NCBI RefSeq assembly: GCF_030253575.1
Contig: NC_080563.1
Coordinates: 37,055,501 to 37,119,500 of the forward strand
DNA from: Rhododendron vialii
Lineage: Eukaryota; Streptophyta; Magnoliopsida; Ericales; Ericaceae
Direction of reading: 5' to 3'
Length of the DNA: 64,000 nucleotides
This document shows, in pieces, positions 15,337 to 27,534 of this stretch (its first letter is position 1; the number at the start of each line of letters is the position of its first letter). Below the pieces are notes generated by a model, which did not search any database, had not been told where the DNA came from, and saw only the letters and a list, made by a program, of their open reading frames with translations. The position numbers and the translations under genes are program-made.

Positions 15337-16132
15337 ACCATCTCTTTCTGTTCACTTTTTTCTCTAGTCAATATTTTTTTCTTCTATCCAAACCTTTTCT
15401 GCTAGTTAATTCTAATTTTACCCTTTCTGGACTACCAAATAGAAGGGGCAAAAAATTGCTCAACTCTGTCTGTTTGAAAAACCCCTCAAGCCAACCCTAA
15501 GTTTGAAGCCCTAGTCACACTCAACTAAGCAACAATCCCCAGAGTCCAGACTCCTGGGGTAATGCACGCAAATCCGGTGTTTACCAAGCCCAGTAATAGA
15601 ACACTGGGCTTCCTCGTTATTATAAAAGAAACAACAAGAGAAACAACAAAACCTATTCACGGAGAAACTACTTAACAATCGCCCATATCAAAATCATGAC
15701 TTTACATGTATAGTTAGAACTCCATCGATGACCAATAAACACTAAAGTAATAACTAATAAGCATGTATAGTTGACGTTGAAAAACAAAAGCCATAAATAT
15801 GCTGCAAGCCTGCAACAAGCACAGTAATGACATTAAAAAAAACACTTCTAAAAGAATGTATTGTTACTTGGAGGTGTGAAATAGTCCTGTGAATTCTGAT
15901 TGCTGACCTTGCTCCTCCTCTTGTCGGCGGAAAATGCAGCCATAGGGTCTGTGTAATAGTCAAACCTTTGTGGTGCATTATTTTGCAATGGAGGAATTGG
16001 AGAGGTTTCAACTAATGGATTTGAGAGGTGATGAGGCACTGCAGAATTCCCAACAACATGTTCAACTCCAGCTTGTGATGCTTCCATGCGCATTGCTTTC
16101 AACCTCTCCCTTCTCTTCTCGGATTCTTCCAT
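12292..16132 (-). CDS. SIC: SICKLE-like proline/serine-rich nuclear protein
   Basis: Coding exons are 16132-15868 and 13229-12292 (265 + 938 nt, 400 residues plus stop), with a 2.6-kb GT-AG intron between. The N-terminus (MEESEKRRERLKAMRMEA), the block RFDYYTDPMAAFSADKRRSK and the C-terminal RPDLYYKKSMVEDPWK motif are the conserved segments of plant SICKLE. In Arabidopsis that protein is needed for normal miRNA and RNA processing, development and stress tolerance (family knowledge). The middle is low-complexity. Residues 95-218 are four tandem copies of a 31-residue unit (core NYSPDQRMYQARGPY), followed by a Gly/Ser/Arg-rich stretch with GRGRGRSSGCGRG. There is no catalytic domain, so an adaptor-type role is likely. 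The ATG at 16132 is the conserved start; a leader intron (17204-16138) ends just upstream. Confidence 0.88.
12841..13212 (-). repeat. Four in-frame 93-bp tandem repeats in the SICKLE-like gene
   Basis: The units are 13212-13120, 13119-13027, 13026-12934 and 12933-12841, each encoding 31 residues beginning MTP and containing YSPD. The two central copies are most alike; the first and last are more diverged. This fits expansion by unequal exchange or slippage. Confidence 0.88.
13770..14855. repeat. Direct repeat pair inside the SICKLE-like intron
   Basis: About 225 bp at 13770-13998 recur at 14629-14853 in the same orientation, spaced about 860 bp. Shared landmarks include GGAACATTAGTCTAAAAGAC, GAGATGACTAGGCTAACTTC and TTGCTAATCAGCGGAGATTC. 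The copies differ by small indels and substitutions. TG/CA ends, a primer site and coding between them were not found, so this is a duplication rather than a proven LTR pair. Confidence 0.75.
15247..15333. repeat. Compound (GT)n(GA)n microsatellite in the SICKLE-like intron
   Basis: A GT run to about 15278 is directly followed by a GA run to 15333. It lies within the 2.6-kb intron of the SICKLE-like gene. ORFs reading VCVCVC or RERERE here are translation artefacts. Confidence 0.95.
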
Positions 16133-16137
16133 TTATT

Positions 16138-16650
16138 CTAAAATCGAAAAGCACAATGAGAACCAAATTTGCAGTGAACATGTAATCATGTGTAGCAACC
16201 TATACATTTGGCGGAAATGACAACATTGCTGCTAATTCCCTGAAAGGATCTGCTGGACTGAGGAAAATGTTTGCATGAATGCAACTACGTAAATCAGTTG
16301 TATAGACTGCGTATTATGCAGCATTGAAAACCGGTCATAACTTTCTAAAACATTTGATTGTGACAAATTCTAGATGCAGTGCAGTCATTGTTATACTTGG
16401 CCATGGGTGTGTAGGTGTATGCACATATATGCCCACGCTGACATACATGAGTAGACAAAGAAAATGTAGACATATAAAGTCTAAACAACAAATGCTACAA
16501 TTCGACTCCTGAGCCCTAAGATTAAAACACAAAGCGTTAATCTGCCTTCTACTAACTAGGTTGAACCTTAACGCGTGCAACTTAGGTTGCGATAAATAAC
16601 ACTGAATACAAAAATTATTACTACAAAAATTACTTAATAAAAACCTTTCC

Positions 16651-16707
<57 letters not shown>

Positions 16708-17345
16708 AAAAAGAAACTCAACATCAGCGATATTAAGAACGAATGATACTCCAGATGAAAGTTTACACATTCTGCAAGTACTACTGCCAATACTTAAGCA
16801 GAGACAACCTGAAGCTCGCGTTGCGGCCGATTTAGGCCCCCAAATTTTTTTTTAATTTTAGGCACCCTCCTACTTTTTTACCCCTTAAAATAGTCCAACC
16901 AAGAAGACCCTATTTTCAAATTTCGCTTTAGGCTCCTGAAAACTTTAAGAAGATACATCAATTGAGTAGACAAAACACCTATATAAGGCACAACAAAGCA
17001 TAAACAGTCAAATAAACTCTCCTGTTTCTTCGCTCGTGGAATGATAAAAAAAAGGGTTGAATTTATTTTTTATGCTCTACCTTCTCCGTAATCAAGCAGG
17101 AAAATTGAAAACGCCAATCGCCGTAACCTAACCGATCAGTCTAAATCATAACACAAACACTGAGCTTCGAATGGAAGCGGATTGAATTAACCGAGAGAAC
17201 TCACCTCTGGTTAGGGATAATTGATCGCTTTTGAACGCTTGAACTCGGTGAAAGGAAGGGGTTTCAAGGGAAGCGGGAGATTAACAAAGAAGAGTTAACG
17301 TTCGAAGCCCTAGAGAAGAGTGCAGTTTAAAGCGACATAGAGGGA
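16138..17345 (-). promoter_or_regulatory. 5' leader and leader intron of the SICKLE-like gene
   Basis: On the minus strand a strong donor (CCAGAG|GTGAGT) at 17205/17204 and an acceptor (TTTTAG|AATAAATGG) at 16138/16137 define a likely 1.07-kb intron in the 5' UTR, ending five bases before the start codon. The intron holds a CT/GA microsatellite at 16653-16706. The transcript start is presumably near 17205-17345, but no clear TATA box was identified. Confidence 0.55.
16653..16706. repeat. CT microsatellite in the SICKLE-like leader intron
   Basis: A pure CT run of 54 bases on the forward strand, reading GA on the gene's sense strand. It lies inside the 5' UTR intron 17204-16138. Confidence 0.95.
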
Positions 17346-18463
17346 ACTGTGTAATTGTGGTGGGATACAGGGATATAGGCTAGGGTTTAGTTATCGTCCG
17401 TCCCCGAACTATAACTGTTTTCCGAATCACCCCCTTGAACTATAAAACGAATCAACTTGCCCCTTGAAGTACTCATAAGAGAGGTCCAGCACCAAGATGA
17501 ATGTGGGACGCTGGAAACGGTGATATTGTAGGACAGACCCTGTAGTGCGGTATCCGAGTCATTCATCTCGGCAATTAATAGTTCGTTAACTGTTATTGGT
17601 AATAGTTAACTTTGACCAGTAAGAGTGCTTAAGCGAATCTGAACCATTGATTGTGAAAACGGACGGTCGGATGCTACACTATAGGGTTTGCACTACTCTT
17701 ACCGGTAATAGTTAACTTGGACAGGTAAGAGTGCTTCAGCAAATTTGAACCATTGATTGCGAAAATGGACGATCGGATGCCGCCCTACAGGGTTTGCACT
17801 ATAGGATCTCCGGATCCCGCCTTCATTGGGTCGAAAAATAAAATGGAATTGCTATGAAAAATCATTTTAACATGAATTCATTCTTGGTAATGAATTGAAT
17901 TGGAGAAATAATGTTTTTTGTTCGCTTATGATTGCATGATCAAATGTAAACGGCAAATGAAATAGTATTAGTTTATGTGAACTCGCGACAATTTGTCAAA
18001 AAATAGGCATACCGTCCATATAGGAAGCATTCGTGTAAATTTTTACACGAACATAATTACAAATTACCTTTTCTAGTTACTTTTGTCGGTAAAAATTTCA
18101 CTAATAAGAACTTAATTGCCAAGAGTGGACAACGTTATCTTGCTGACGAGCTACCATAATCCGTAACACTCATGTTATATTATGAATTTATTAGACTTAA
18201 TTTTTGGGTTGAATAAGATCAATAAATCAGGGGTGTTTAGGAGCCTACTTTTTGACTTTTCATTTTTAACTTTTTGGCTTTTTGGATTTGGTCGGAATGT
18301 ATTTTGTATTTGGTACGGTATTTGGATAATATATGCAGAATGCATTTTGCAGCAGGAGTAGTATTTGGGAGATATGGAATAGAAATGAATTATGGATTGA
18401 TTTTTTACTATGTTGCCCCTAGTATTAATGATAGGGTATAATGTGTATAAATAATGTTTTAAT
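17346..18463. other. Spacer with a 105-bp two-copy tandem repeat
   Basis: No gene is seen. Around 17599-17703 and 17704-17806 a unit with GGTAATAGTTAACTT, GTAAGAGTGCTT and GAACCATTGATTG is repeated in tandem with divergence. The stretch 17390-17470 (CCCCCTTGAACTATAAAACG) resembles the end sequence of long-TIR plant DNA transposons, but no partner end was found. The remainder is AT-rich. Confidence 0.55.
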
Positions 18464-18768
18464 TGTTGTGAAACTGATGAATGACAAAAGGTTCACAATG
18501 ATTGAAGCCATTAATTCTTCAGCGAATTAAGTTTACGAATAAAAAACGCAGTTATAACAGTAGCGTATTAATTATACCTTTGATATTTCATCCCTATAAA
18601 GACATAAGAGAAATTGCAATAAAAAGTAAGAATCAGAAGTATCCGATTGATCATGTAGATCAATCGTGTTTTCTAATAGTTCTGGAAAAACTACATTTAC
18701 ATATATTGTGTTCTTTATTGTCTTTACTTTCTGTTCTGTTATTTTGATATTTCCTTAGTTTTATAACA
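18464..18768 (+). repeat. 5' LTR of the degraded copia element
   Basis: A 305-bp terminal repeat paired with 25244-25547. TSD TTAAT lies immediately to its left. Confidence 0.9.
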
Positions 18769-19352
18769 CATTATCAGCACAAGTTTCTATCCGACTAAGA
18801 AGGTAATGGGTTACATTTCACATTGATATTTATCACTATTTATGTTTGTCTATTACATGCGTACATAGATATGTAAATTACATGTAAATTATTGACAAAG
18901 AAAAAATGTTCTACCAAAAGTAGTTCCTTGATGAATATTCAAAACATTCTTGCTATTAATAAATACCTGAAATATTTACTATTGAAAACAAAAATACTCG
19001 AAGTACTTATTTATGAGCACATGTAATACTTATACTACGAAATGAATTTATATTAAGTGGATGATGTATATTTAATATCTCATTCATCATCAGTGATAAA
19101 TTAACATCAACATATTTTTATGTTGCTTTGCATATATTAACTTACGGATGTTGGAGGCTAGAAATCTTTTCTTTTCATATTCTATATTACATTTAGAAAT
19201 TTGTTTCATTTGCAAATTAGTGAAAAGCCACATTAGCTTTGTGCATTTTATTATTGCCTAACATTTTCCCTAATTAGTTAAACTTGTACCATTAACTTGA
19301 TTGTCTTTTATTTCAACATCCATCTAAATTAATATTTTTAATTTTATAGACG

Positions 19353-19955
19353 ATGTCGAACTACACAAAATTGGATTTCGCGGTACTAGACATTTCTGGA
19401 AGGAATTATTTGTTATGGATACTTGATGTGGAAATCCATCTCGATGCTATGAAACTTGGAAACACCATTACCGATGGTAACGACGCATCCTCGAAGGATC
19501 GTGCTAAAGCCATGATCTTCATTCGCCACCATCTCCACAAGGACCTGAAGTCTGAATACCTTACAATGAAAGACCCACTAAGTTTATGGAATAATCTGAA
19601 GGAAAGGTATGGGCACCAAAAGGCTGTAATCCTACCAAATGCTCGTTATCGCTGGTTGAATCTACAGTTGCAAGATTATAAATCTGTTAGTGAGTATAAC
19701 TCTACTTTGTTCAAGATAGTTTCAATTTTGAAATTATGTGGAGAACATATTACTGAAAAAGATATGTTGGAAAAGACTTTTTTCACTTTTCACGCCAACA
19801 ATTTGCTCCTACAGCAGCAATACAGAGAGCGTAGGTTTGAGAAATACTCAAATTTAATCTCTTGCCTTCTGGTCGCTGAACAAAATAATGAGCTATTACT
19901 GAGAAATCACGAATCTCGTCCAACTGGTGCTCTACCATTCCCTGAAGCAAAATAG
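19353..19955 (+). pseudogene. gag: copia gag (N-terminal part)
   Basis: A 200-codon open frame begins MSNYTKLDFAVLDISGRNYL and contains WNNLKERYGHQKAVILPNAR, the usual plant copia gag (UBN2 family). It stops where the Gly/Arg-rich linker should begin. A Gly/Arg/His-rich remnant continues out of frame to about 20090. The CCHC zinc knuckle is missing, so the protein would be truncated compared with intact relatives. Confidence 0.8.
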
Positions 19956-20755
19956 AGTCTTTTTTTTTAAAGTAATGGACAAGGTCGTGGTCATGGACAT
20001 AGACGTGATTATGGTAGTCATAACCACCGAGTTCGTGGAGGATATATTTAGAAATCAGGCAAGAAACCAGAATATCTCCAGAAGTGGAATAAATGGAGCA
20101 AATCTAAGTATTGATAATGCTTTATACTCTATCAGATCCAGAATAAATCTATTAAGTTTCAAAGATAGACGTCGTAATAGTTATCATATTGAAACCATTA
20201 GCGAAGGTAAATAAGAGTATTTGCGTATCATTTCTTACGTATCTGGCTAGAAGCTAGTATCGGAAAAACTTTCTGCATTCTCTTCGGGGTTATATTATAT
20301 GACGATTAGAACAATTCAATCATATGCTGTTATGCACCAGAAGTTTACTAACCCAAAACTTTTCATACTATCGCGTGATCACCTTGGGCATCCAGGCTCA
20401 ATAATGATGCATCGTATTGTTGAAAATTCACATGGACACCCGTTGAAGAACTATAAGATTCTTTTGCCTATGACATATCCCTGTACGGCTTGTTCACAAG
20501 GAAAATTAATAACCAGACCATCCCTCTCGAAAGTCGTTGTTGAATCCCCATCCTTTTTACAAAGAATTCAATGGAATATTTGTGGCCCAATACACCCACC
20601 ATCTGGATCATTTCGCTATTTCATGATTTTAGTTGATGCCTCAACCAGATGGTCACATACTTGTTATTGTCTACACGAAATGTTGCATTTGCTAAATTAC
20701 TAGCCCAATTAATTAGATTGCGAACACAGTTTTCAGACTACCCATTTAAAATAAT

Positions 20756-21249
20756 GGTTAATCTACTTTTTTTGTCCTTATAAAATACCCGAAGTTTCAA
20801 TTTCGTCCTTACAAAATTTTACGTGTCAATTTTGTCCTTGTATTGTCTGAGGAACTTCAATCTTAACCTTTCCGTTAACTCATTAACGATAACCACTGGC
20901 ATGTCTAACAGTTGAATGGCGTGGCAGTGACATTGAAAACTAAAGTCCACCATCACCCCTGTTTACTTTTCTCCTTCCATTTCCCCCTCTTTGTCGCACA
21001 CACCCAATACGTAGACGGTAGACCCAATCACACCACCCATTACTTTAGAAACATTTCTTCCTCCCTCCATCTTTCTGTTCAATGAATTCGTCCTAAGTCC
21101 TATCATATCGCAAAGGTGGGTATGGATACTCACTCTTTTTCCCTTCCCCTGTTCATGAAGAAATAAAATATTCAATTTCATATTTATTCTAGAGAGAGAA
21201 TCAAAATGGATATTTAGGGTAACTGCGGTGGGTTTGCGAAGTGTTAATT

Positions 21250-21293
<44 letters not shown>

Positions 21294-22169
21294 AACCCTG
21301 TCAGGTTTGCTAATCCATAAAGCATATTTTCCCAGACTTTGTGTTACAAAACATTAATTCAAGTTTTCCCTATAAAAAAAAACTATCAGTTTTAAGCTTA
21401 TTTCTATGTTTTTTCAATTGAGCTTGAATTCTAAACTCCTACCATTGCTACCAATCATAAAACCACCTTTATTAGGGGAACGGGTGGAGAGATAGTGGTG
21501 GCCGTAGGGTACACTACTGGTAGCCGATTGGCTGAATTTTGGTCAATGGTTCAATTATGGGTCATGGAATTTAGCCTTTATTTGTTATTTATGTGAGAAT
21601 TTTTAGTTTAGGGAGGGAGAGATGAGAACTACATTATGTTGAATTGAACTAAACCTTCCTCTCATTTCTTTGAAATCGGTTTTGTTTGTTGTTTTATTTC
21701 TCCTTGATCTTTGACTTTGGAGAGGGAGAACATAGGCCAGCAAATGAGGAAGGAGGAAGTGAGATGAAAATGCTAAGATTTGGGATTGGTAAAATTGTAA
21801 TTGCATTAGAGAGGTAGTTGTGGTGGACAGAGGTTGCCGTGGTTGTGGCGGATGGATATTATATGGGGAGAAGGAGATTATTGGGGTTAAAATTTGTATT
21901 TTATAAAGATTAGCTCTTGACGTAATCATCATTTTATGACTTTCGCTGAGATAGTAAATTCGTCTTCTTTCTTTTTTCAAATACCAGGGGGTGTTTTTAG
22001 TATTTTCACATTAACCATTAGCCACATAAGCAATTTCCGTCGTGAAGCTAATGGAAGGGTAACATTGAGGTTTGTTAGAAAGTAAAAGGCCGAAATTGAC
22101 ATGTAAAATTTTACAAGGAAGAAATTGAAACTTCGTGTATTTTATAAGGACCAAACAAATAGATAAGCC
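20756..22169. mobile_element. Non-autonomous long-TIR (Mutator-like) element nested in copia integrase
   Basis: The element is 1,414 bp with terminal inverted repeats of about 80 bp: left GGTTAATCTACTTTTTTTGT, right complement GGCTTATCTATTTGTTTGGT, both followed by CCTTATAAAATAC and GAAGTTTCAATTTC. It is flanked by a perfect 9-bp duplication TAAAATAAT (20747-20755 and 22170-22178). Long TIRs plus a 9-bp TSD are the marks of Mutator-like elements. No transposase coding is seen; the interior has a GA microsatellite (21252-21290) and short ORFs only. Taking out the element and one TSD copy rejoins the integrase frame, so it inserted after the copia element. Confidence 0.88.
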
Positions 22170-22954
22170 TAAAATAATTCGTCTTGACAATACTGGAGAA
22201 TTCACATCTCAAGCATTTAATGATTACTGCATGTCAATTGGTATTGATGTTGAGCATCCTGTTGCACACACTCATACCCAGAATGGTTTAGCTGAATCTT
22301 TTATTAAAAGACTTCAGTTGATTGCTCGACCATTGCTTATGATTGCTCGACCATTGCTTATGAAAACAAAATTACCAGTTTCTCTTTAGGGACATTTTAT
22401 TTTACATACTATATCTCTAATTCGTGTTAGACCAACTGCATATCACAAATATTCACCTACACAACTTGTACTTGGTCAACAACCGAATATCTCCCACTTA
22501 AGGGTTTTTTGTTGTGTTGTGTATGTGTCCATTACACCTCCCCAACACACTAAAATGGGTTCTCAACGTAGACTTGGTATATACGTTGGTTTTGACTCTC
22601 CGTCTATCATTAGATACCTTGAACCCTTAACAGGTGATGTTTTTAAGGCACGATTTGAGGAGCCATTTTGATGAATCAGTATTCCCACCATTAGGGGGAG
22701 ATAATTTGCAGCTAGAAGCTCAATGAGAAATTATCTGAAATGTTTCGACGTTATCTCATCTTGATCCTCGTACTAATCAATGTGAACTAGAAGTTCAAAG
22801 GATCATTCATTTGCAAAGTATTGCAAATCGGTTATCAGATGCATTTACCGACACAAAAAGGGTAACTAAGTCCCATATACCAGCTGCTAACGTTCCTGCA
22901 CGGATTGAAATTCCTGCAAGACAGACCACTTGTACAATAACTGATGAATCTAGG

Positions 22955-23083
22955 GAAAATGACGGCTCAGGACGTGTTTTGATAATTAATACCCGTCAAG
23001 AACAAGCTAAGAACATTCGTTAATGCTGAAAATATCCTTAGTGGATATTAATTATCAAACACGTCCTTGACCGTCATTTTTCC
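22955..23083. repeat. Inverted duplication inside copia pol
   Basis: The stretch 22955-22992 (GGAAAATGACGGCTCAGGAC onward to AATTAAT) reappears inverted at 23047-23083 with about 2 mismatches and a 54-base spacer. It interrupts the region between integrase and RT. Confidence 0.7.
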
Positions 23084-25243
23084 ATGAATCTAAGACACGT
23101 TAGAAGCGTGGGAGACCAGTTGGTACAAAAGATAAACTTCTCGGGAGACGAAAATCCAAAGCAAAGAGACTGACGCCCTAGAAGTAGTTGGCACTCTCGA
23201 AGAGACCAAGCTAACAAACGCAAGTGCTCTTGAAGAAGCTAAACCTACAAGACAGGCAAATGAAAGAATGAATCTATCAATATTTTCTCGTAAGTTTGAA
23301 TCTCCTGAAGAAGTGTTTCCTGAAGAGGAACAGATACCTGCAAATAATAAGATCTCAATACACTATATGAATACAAGAGAAATATTGGATAGAAACAAAA
23401 CTGTTGTCGACAATGTATTTTCGTTTAAAGTTGCTCTTGACATTACCAGAAGTAATGAGAACATTACTAGAAGTAATGAAGAAAGTGAACCAGAAATTGT
23501 CGAGGAATGTCGACGTAGGAATGATTGGCCAATGTGGAAATGAGCAATTCAAGCAGAACTAAATTTTCTTACAAAAAGGGAAGTATTTGGACCTGTAGTC
23601 CAAATCCCTGAAGGGATACAGCTTGTAGGATATAAATGGGTGTTCGTGCGAAAGCGCAATGAGAAGAACGAAGTTGTGCGATACAAAGTACGACTTGTTG
23701 CACAAGGTTTCTCGTAGAGACCTGGAATTGATTATGAGGAGACATACTCTCCTATAATGGATGGTATTACATTCAGATTTTTGATTAGCTTAGTAGTCAT
23801 AGAATGTCTAAATATGTGTCTGATGGACGTAGTGACAGTATATTTATATGGATTACTGGATGCTGACATATATATGAAGATCCCTGAAGGATATGTTACG
23901 CCTGAAGCATGCAATTCAAAATCCTGAAGTGTTTATTTTCTTAAGCTACAAAAATCACTATATGGGTTGAAACAGTTTGGTTGTATGTGGTACAAACGAC
24001 TTAGTGATTATTTGCTAAAGGAGGGATATGAAAATGATATAATTTGTTCGTGTATTTTTATTAAGAAATCAAACTCTGAATTTGTGATTATTGCGGTTTA
24101 TGTCGATGACTTAAATCTCGTAGGAATTCCGGAAGAGCTTATAAAAACTGCAAAATATTTAAAAAGGGAGTTTGAAATGAAAGATTTTGGCAAAACAAAA
24201 TTTTGTCTCGGCCTGCAGAACGAGCATTTGCCAAATGGTATTCTAGTACATTAGTCGGCATACACGGAAAAAGTCCTGAAGCAATTTTACATGGATAAAG
24301 CACATCTATTGAGTATTCCCATGGTGGTTCAATCACTTGATGTTAATAAGGATCCCTTTCGTCCTCTTGAAGGGGAGATGACATTCTTGGACTTGAAGTA
24401 CCATATATGAGTGCAATTGGTGCACTTATGTATTTGGCAAATTGTTCACGACCAGATATAACATTCTCGATCAATTTATTGGTTCGATACGATTCTGCTC
24501 CAACTCAGCGGCATTGGAAAGGAATTAAACACATATTCTGTTACCTTTGAGGAATGGTTGACTTGGGCTTATTTTATTCAAAAGGATAAACATCTCAATT
24601 AATCGGATATGCAGATGCTGATTATTTATCGGATCCACATAAAGCCCGATCACAAACAGGATATGTGTTTACTTGTGGTGGTGCTGCCATTTCATGGCGT
24701 TTTGTGAAGCAAACGTTGACTGCTACTTCTTCTAATCACTCTGAAATCATCGCAATTCATGAAACAAGTTGTGAATGTATTTGGCTGAGATCAATAATTC
24801 AACACATTTAGGAGAAATGCGGATTGTCTTCAATCAAGGATTATCCAACAATTTTGTATGAAGATAATGCCGCATGTATCACACAGATCAAAGGTGGTTA
24901 TATCAAAGGAGATAGAACTAAGCACATATCGCCAAAAATCTTTTACACCCATGACCTCCAGAAAAGTGGTGATATTGATGTTTAGCAAATACACTCTAGC
25001 TGCAATCTGACAGACTTATTCACTAAGGCATTACCAGCTACAACGTTCAAGAAGCTGGAAGCCAATATCGGAATGCGTCGACTCAAAGACATGTCATGCA
25101 GTGTTGAGGGGGAGTCCACTGCTTGAAGATTATATACCGTGTGTACTCTTTTTCCTTCGCCAGAGGTTTTTCCCATTGGGTTTTCCTTGTCAAGGTTTTA
25201 ATAAGGCATACGTTTAATATATATTTTGTCATCCAAGGGGGAG

Positions 25244-25547
25244 TGTTGTGAAACTGATGAATGACAAAAGGTTCACAATGATTGAAGCCATTAATTCTTC
25301 AGCGAATTAAGTTTACAAATAAGAAACGCAGTTGTAACAGTAGCGTATTAATTATACGTTTGATATTTCATCACTATAAAGACAGAAGGAAAATTGCAAT
25401 GAAAAGTAAGAATCAGAAGTATTCGATTGATCCTGTAGATCAATCGTGTTTCTGATAGTTCTGGAAGAACTACATTTACATATCTTGTGTTCTTTATTGT
25501 CTTTACTTTATGTTCTGTTATTTTGATATTTCTTTAGTTTTATAACA
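25244..25547 (+). repeat. 3' LTR of the degraded copia element
   Basis: A 304-bp terminal repeat preceded by the polypurine tract at 25235-25243 and followed by the TSD TTAAT. Confidence 0.9.
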
Positions 25548-25582
25548 TTAATCAATTTTTCTTAAATTTTATTTTGAAACTG

Positions 25583-25653
<71 letters not shown>

Positions 25654-26183
25654 AGGGATAGCTGTACATGCATACTAAAATTCCAGATCTATAAACTAAA
25701 ATCTCCCTCAATTCCCCAAAAATCCCTTTCTCCTGAGAAACCGTGTAGGCTGGAATTATATGAGACAATGTTAACTAAAATGACATGGGTTATGCTTGAA
25801 TTTTGGTGGCTTCTTTCAGCTGGGTTTCTCAAGTAGGGTATTTTTAGATCTGAAATTGGAAAAAGAGAAAAGGCAAGAATGAGTAGGGTGGGGGAGGAGA
25901 AAAAATATATGAACAAGAGGTGAGGACGTGAAAAGGTGAACGATTTCAAACCACGTTTAGAGATGGACGAGGTGACTGTGTATATTGGCTTCCTTCCAGT
26001 CATCTAGTCTTGTCTTCTCTCTCTTCTTGTCTTGTGTGGTGGAAGAAGGTGAGGTGAGTTCAAAAAAGTGGAGAGATAAACGTACAAAAGGAGAGGGCAT
26101 GACTTTCTTTTGACGTTGCTGGAAAACGAAAATGGGAAAAGCCCTTCTGGACCTCTTTTTCACTTCTCTTCTCCATTGTCTAA

Positions 26184-26384
26184 AAGACTCTGTTTGGAAC
26201 TCAATGAAAGGAAAGGAAAAGAAAATAAAGGAAAGCTAAAAAAATTTCCCTCCTATTGTTTGGTTGGGAGAGAAAGAGAAAAGAAAATAACAATTTTAAA
26301 TTTTGAGAATAATAAATTTCTCTTCCTTTGTCCTCTCATTTTCCTCCCATTTTATTTTCTTTTCCACAAGTTCCAAAGAGAGCC
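26184..26384. mobile_element. Tourist-like MITE candidate
   Basis: A 201-bp segment has inverted ends (left CTCTGTTTGGAACT, right complement CTCTCTTTGGAACT) followed on both sides by A/G-rich stretches. It is flanked by TAA (26181-26183 and 26385-26387), the trinucleotide duplication typical of Tourist/PIF-Harbinger MITEs. The exact element edges are uncertain by one or two bases. Confidence 0.5.
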
Positions 26385-27014
26385 TAAATCAGAGAACCCA
26401 TTCTCATGGAATGGATTCTGCCAGTTTTTGCCAAACAGCCAAAACTGGAAAAACGGAAAATTGAAAATGGGAAAATGAGTCATCCAAACCCTCCTCAGTC
26501 CCATACGAATTTCGTGAGGTTTAATGCACACATGTTAATTTACTAGTAGTATTTGGTTTGCTACACAATGTTGTCACGAGTTGAGTTTTGCTATATCTCC
26601 CTTGGTTGAAATAATATGGATCTCATCATAAAAAATGATGTCATGTTTATCAAAAAATGTACTGCATAGTAAGCATGATATCACTTTATGGTGGAATCCG
26701 TCTCATTTCAACCAATAAAAGAGGAGGGATGAACGAAATTGCACTCATGTTGTCACGAGTTGCGTTTCGCTTTCTTCGTTTGTCATTTTAGTTTTGTTTT
26801 AGTTTTGTTTTCCAATCATTATCCTACTTTTTTCTTCAATTATTACCCTATTTTTTCAATTATTACTTTCACATCTCTCTATCTCTCTCCAATCATTACC
26901 CCTATCTTCAATCATTACTCTATTTCTCTCTCCACCCACTACCAAAACTAAACTAAACTAAACTCTCAACCAAACACAACATTATGTTAAAGTTAGCAAT
27001 GTTCCATCAAAAAA

Positions 27015-27534
27015 GTGCTCACAGTGGTATAACCAAACTTAACAACCTCTTAGTAACTCATCAAAATTTGGCCTTTGAATAATCAAAACTAGCAACTTTT
27101 TGCCAATAATCAAAACTTCTCTCTCTCTCAACAATGTTTCTAAGAAAAACATTTTAAAAGAAGTTTTTTTTTTTCAAAAACAGTTAAATTGTTTTTTTTA
27201 TTAAAAACTGGATTACTATTTTTTTTAAACTGTTTGTTTTTTTCAAAATTCAAAAACTGTTTTTCAAAATAGAAGTTTTCACAAAATTATTTTCTATTTC
27301 TAATAATATGTTTTTATTAGTTTGAAAACTATTTTAAATTTTTTCCTATATGGTAACAATTTTTAGATTTTTACAGATTGAAAATGTAATGTGGCAAGTT
27401 TTGATTATTTAATGTTGATTATGCCACTGTGGACATTGACATTGCTAACCTTAGCAACCCTTTAAATGAATAATCAAAAAGTGATGTGACTATTTTTGAT
27501 TAGCTAATTTTGATAAGTCCACTATGGATGCTCT
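27015..27534. mobile_element. MITE-like element with imperfect inverted ends
   Basis: The left end GTGCTCACAGTGGTATAACC pairs loosely with the right-end complement AGAGCATCCATAGTGGACTT. The interior holds strings such as AATAATCAAAACT on both sides of an A/T-rich core with long T and A runs able to fold. The ends resemble a common plant family starting GAGCATCCACAGTGG (recalled, not searched). The target duplication was not resolved. Confidence 0.4.

Larger units (their letters stand above)
20299..25125 (+). pseudogene. pol: copia pol remnant: pre-integrase, integrase, RT, RNase H
   Basis: The pre-integrase zinc-binding and integrase N-terminal part is at 20299-20755 (DHLGHPGSIMMHRI, then CTACSQGK). 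Integrase resumes at 22170 after the inserted element, with the frame matching across the junction (DNTGEFTSQAFNDYC, HTQNGLAES). RT motifs run from about 23545 (GYKWVFVRKRN, VRLVAQGFS) to the catalytic YVDD box near 24100. RNase H follows near 24600 (GYADADYLSD, then EDNAACI near 24855). Several in-frame stops and frameshifts interrupt it, so no full polyprotein can be made. Confidence 0.85.
18464..25547 (+). mobile_element. Degraded Ty1/copia LTR retrotransposon, plus strand
   Basis: The LTRs 18464-18768 and 25244-25547 start TGTTGTGAAAC, end AACA and are about 94% alike by eye. A perfect 5-bp target duplication TTAAT flanks the element (18459-18463 and 25548-25552). A tRNA-primer-like TTATCAGCAC follows the left LTR, and the purine tract AAGGGGGAG precedes the right LTR. 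The order gag, integrase, reverse transcriptase, RNase H marks the copia superfamily. Many stops and frameshifts, a deletion removing the gag zinc knuckle and most of the protease, and a 1.4-kb insertion (20756-22169) make it defective. Confidence 0.92.

Noticed and set aside
26110..26478. A 122-aa ORF in the spacer
   Set aside because: It overlaps a Tourist-like MITE and reads K/E/F-rich low-complexity sequence.
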